16,151 bases of DNA, from the NCBI GenBank assembly GCA_038224615.1, contig JBBRFH010000045.1, positions 1 to 16,151 on the forward strand, in the 5' to 3' direction. Below are positions 14,382-16,151 of the stretch, piece by piece. A model generated the notes under the pieces. That model was not told the DNA's origin. It ran no database searches and saw only the letters and a program-made list of their open reading frames with translations. The stretch's first letter is position 1. Each line of letters begins with the position of its first letter. The DNA comes from JBBRFH01 sp038224615 (lineage in GTDB: Bacteria; Planctomycetota; Phycisphaerae; Tepidisphaerales; Tepidisphaeraceae). The translations under genes and the position numbers were made by a program.

Positions 14382-14404
14382 TGGCGGAGGAGGACTCTAG
14401 CTCG

Positions 14405-14635
14405 TCAAACTGCCGCTTCGACTTCGTAGTCGTCCACAGCGTTTGAGTTAAACACTAAGGCAAGCGTCGTGCAGACCAAACTGATGGCTGCCAGCACGCA
14501 CATCGTCGGGGCTAACACGCCCGGACTCTGCAGGTCGATGTAAGTATTCCCGCGATACACCAAGGCGGCTGCAACGGCGACAGCAGCTACTAAGCTGATC
14601 CACCGCACTGACCGACTTGCAAGCTTCGCGTTCAT
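14405..14635 (-). CDS. Small two-helix membrane protein, unrecognised
   Basis: A 76-residue protein I do not recognise. Seen: a short basic N-terminus (MNAKLASRSVRW), a hydrophobic segment at about 10-27, a polar connector (YRGNTYIDLQSPG), a second hydrophobic segment at about 38-62, and an acidic tail (DDYEVEAAV). It probably lies in the inner membrane with both ends on the same side. It is supported as a real gene by two clean transmembrane segments, a plausible promoter about 95 bp upstream and the structured RNA array immediately after its stop. The ribosome-binding site is weak. The nucleotides of its last codons (GAAGCGGCAGT) recur in array units 1 and 2, so the duplicated RNA unit seems to have included the gene's 3' end. 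Confidence 0.65.
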   Translation of the reverse strand: MNAKLASRSVRWISLVAAVAVAAALVYRGNTYIDLQSPGVLAPTMCVLAAISLVCTTLALVFNSNAVDDYEVEAAV

Positions 14636-14729
14636 AGCTTTGCTTTCAACGACCGTCTCGATCTGGGCCTCACAGTGCCCGGGTTAACATCACCCGCGCC
14701 ACCGTTTCGGCTCCAATCTCGACCGATGC

Positions 14730-14757
14730 ATAATAGCAGGCAGGCACGCCTATTCAA
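14730..14757 (-). promoter_or_regulatory. Candidate promoter for the small membrane protein and RNA array
   Basis: On the minus strand: TTGAAT (14757-14752) - 16 nt - TATTAT (14735-14730), in an AT-rich patch that contrasts with the surroundings. Initiation near 14723 gives a leader of about 88 nt before the ATG at 14635. The rest of the spacer to the helicase (14758-14918) holds two AAATTGTG copies but nothing else I can identify. Confidence 0.5.
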
Positions 14758-14918
14758 GAAGCAAATCAAAAAATTCTCCGCTTCACGAACTGATTAACAA
14801 AACGGCAACACTATGCCACACCTGCGCGCACAAAACGAGCAGTCGCGTGCAAATTGTGCGCAGCGGCCGCGTAAATTGTGTTTTCAGGGGGTAGCGGTGA
14901 GGCGGTGGGGCGAAAATA

Positions 14919-16151
14919 ATGGGTGCTCCCATGGCTCGGCCTTCGTTTACGCACTCCCACCCCCGCTTCGACCCCGTCTTACGCCGTCAGCAGCGGCCGG
15001 TGGTCACGGATTGGCCGGACCTGCCGGTCGTGGAGCGGCGCGTCGAAATTGCACGCCTCATCGAGCAGCACCCGGTCGTGGTCGTCACCGGCGAGACCGG
15101 ATCAGGCAAAACAACTCAGCTCCCCAAGATCCTGCTCGAGCTCGGCCGCGGGCTGCACGGCTACATCGGGCACACCCAGCCGAGACGCCTCGCGGCGCGC
15201 ACCGTCAGTCAGCGAATTGCCGAGGAACTCGGCCAATCGCTCGGCCAGGCGGTCGGGTACAAAATCCGCTTCACTGATCAGACGCGTCGGGACACATATA
15301 TCAAACTGATGACCGACGGCATCCTGCTCGCCGAGACGCAGACCGACCGCGATCTCCGCCAGTACGACACGCTGGTCATCGACGAGGCACACGAACGGTC
15401 GCTCAACATCGACTTCCTGCTCGGCTATCTGAAGCGGCTGCTCCCCCGGCGTCCGGATCTGAAACTGATCATCACCAGCGCCACCATCGACCCCCACCGC
15501 TTCAGCCGGCACTTCAACGATTGCCCGATCATCGAGGTCAGCGGGCGGACATATCCTGTCGAGACGCGGTACTTCCCTCTCTCGATGGATGAGCGAACCG
15601 TGGAGGAGTCGGTCGAAGCGCCCTCCCGTCCCGAGCAGGGTGACGCCGACCTCACCGAGCTCGACGGCATCACGCAGGTCGCCGAGATGCTGGTGCGCGA
15701 GGGGCTCGGCGACATGCTGGTCTTCCTGCCGACCGAGCGCGACATCCGCGAGGCCGCCGAGGCGCTGGCGGAAAACCGCTTTCTCAACGCCGACATCCTC
15801 CCGCTCTACTCGCGTCTGTCGTCGGCCGAGCAACTGAAGGTCTTCCATCCGGACGGGAAGCGGCGTCGCATCATCCTCTCGACCAACGTCGCGGAGACCA
15901 GCGTCACCGTCCCGGGCATCCATTGCGTGATCGACACCGGCCTGGCGCGACTCAGCCGATATAGCACGCGCACCAAGGTGCAGCGGCTGCCCATCGAGCC
16001 GATCAGCCTGGCCTCCGCGCAGCAGCGCTCCGGCCGGTCGGGGCGCGTCGAGGCCGGGGTCGCGATCAGGCTCTACGGCCAGGAGGACTTCGAGGGACGT
16101 CCGGAGTTCACCGAGCCGGAGATCCTGCGCACCTCGCTGGCCAGCGTCATC
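14919..16151 (+). CDS. hrpA: ATP-dependent RNA helicase HrpA-like (DEAH box), 3' end outside window
   Basis: The first 411 residues of a DEAH-box helicase; the frame is still open at the window edge. Seen: motif I GETGSGKTTQ (58-67), Ia TQPRRLAA (86-93), Ib TDGILL (132-137), II DEAH (155-158), III SAT (187-189), V STNVAETSVT (321-330) and VI QQRSGRSGR (368-376). This order and the wording of motifs V and VI match bacterial HrpA/HrpB; HrpA is favoured by QRSGRSGR, and full HrpA exceeds 1200 residues, so most of the protein would lie beyond this window. The family unwinds RNA using ATP and in E. coli HrpA helps rescue stalled ribosomes. ATG 14919 follows an in-frame stop at 14898 and has GGGG 8 nt upstream; ATG 14931 is an alternative. 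Residues 231-250 are a short acidic insert. Confidence 0.9.
   Translation, partial: MGAPMARPSFTHSHPRFDPVLRRQQRPVVTDWPDLPVVERRVEIARLIEQHPVVVVTGETGSGKTTQLPKILLELGRGLHGYIGHTQPRRLAARTVSQRIAEELGQSLGQAVGYKIRFTDQTRRDTYIKLMTDGILLAETQTDRDLRQYDTLVIDEAHERSLNIDFLLGYLKRLLPRRPDLKLIITSATIDPHRFSRHFNDCPIIEVSGRTYPVETRYFPLSMDERTVEESVEAPSRPEQGDADLTELDGITQVAEMLVREGLGDMLVFLPTERDIREAAEALAENRFLNADILPLYSRLSSAEQLKVFHPDGKRRRIILSTNVAETSVTVPGIHCVIDTGLARLSRYSTRTKVQRLPIEPISLASAQQRSGRSGRVEAGVAIRLYGQEDFEGRPEFTEPEILRTSLASVI

Larger units (their letters stand above)
14114..14404 (-). ncRNA. Tandem array of three C-rich-loop hairpin units (candidate regulatory RNA)
   Basis: Read on the minus strand, this begins right after the stop of the 76-aa membrane protein. 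Three units (spacing 108 and 120 bp) each have a linker with CCTCCTCCGCC and a 12-13 bp GC-rich stem with a CCTCC-containing loop (stems 14121-14155, 14241-14275, 14349-14381 in plus coordinates). The stems differ at four base pairs, always with compensatory changes. Between hairpins there is a second conserved stem (GTCGGAC with GTCCGGC; 14175-14181/14222-14228 and 14295-14301/14329-14335). Six C-rich motifs complementary to Shine-Dalgarno sequences are exposed. The last hairpin ends in T7. The architecture resembles the CcsR/'cuckoo' RNAs. Strand is inferred from the T tract and upstream gene. Targets and expression are unknown. Confidence 0.7.

Noticed and set aside
14155..14400. 81-codon plus-strand open frame with repeated MAEEAY-PDCR units
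   Set aside because: The unit spacing (120 and 108 bp) is divisible by three, so the frame survives. But compensatory stem changes, the minus-strand T7 terminator and the hairpin folding favour RNA, and the frame has no promoter or start context of its own.

Overview
The window is GC-rich (ORF third positions strongly G/C) and chromosomal in character. The organism is most likely a planctomycete-like bacterium, possibly class Phycisphaerae. This rests on a TatC with a large periplasmic insertion, an EF-G2-like paralogue, a ThiD2-ThiE fusion, a protein with a VPLP/PEP-CTERM sorting tail, and intergenic spacers filled with short-unit palindromic repeats. The placement is inferred from family knowledge; no rRNA or other marker gene is present.

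Layout. 14-988 (-) tatC. 1287-3392 (+) EF-G-like GTPase. 3504-5651 (-) P1B-4-type metal ATPase. 6199-8079 (-) fused ABC exporter. 8434-9414 (+) orphan iron-type solute-binding lipoprotein. 9725-10774 (+) secreted right-handed beta-helix protein. 10924-12009 (-) beta-class DNA methyltransferase. 12025-13074 (+) ThiD2-ThiE thiamine synthesis fusion. 13287-13982 (+) PEP/VPLPA-CTERM surface protein. 14405-14635 (-) small two-helix membrane protein, followed downstream by an RNA hairpin array at 14114-14404. 14919-16151 (+) 5' part of an HrpA-like DEAH helicase that runs off the window. The genes are single-gene units of unrelated function; no multi-gene operon is evident.

Two features stand out. 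(1) At 14114-14404 there are three tandem, diverged hairpin units on the minus strand, just after the stop codon of the 76-aa membrane protein. The stems differ between copies but keep pairing through compensatory changes. Every loop and every linker exposes a CCTCC or CCTCCTCC motif (anti-Shine-Dalgarno-like), and the last hairpin ends in a T7 tract, so it is a textbook intrinsic terminator. A promoter candidate lies upstream of the small gene. This looks like a 3'UTR-derived array of C-rich-loop regulatory RNAs, similar in architecture to the CcsR/'cuckoo' RNAs of Rhodobacter but in a different lineage.

(2) Most spacers carry imperfect palindromes whose arms are built from about three iterations of a heptamer. 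There are four sequence families (CGCGAAG, CACGAAT, CACAGAT, CGCAGAT), all fitting the skeleton C-R-C-R-R-A-K. At 8168-8335 a CACAGAT palindrome sits inside the loop of a CGCGAAG palindrome, and a similar nesting is seen at 5744-6200. This suggests a mobile or copied element family that inserts into itself. Decayed halves occur at 1045-1104 and 14077-14113.
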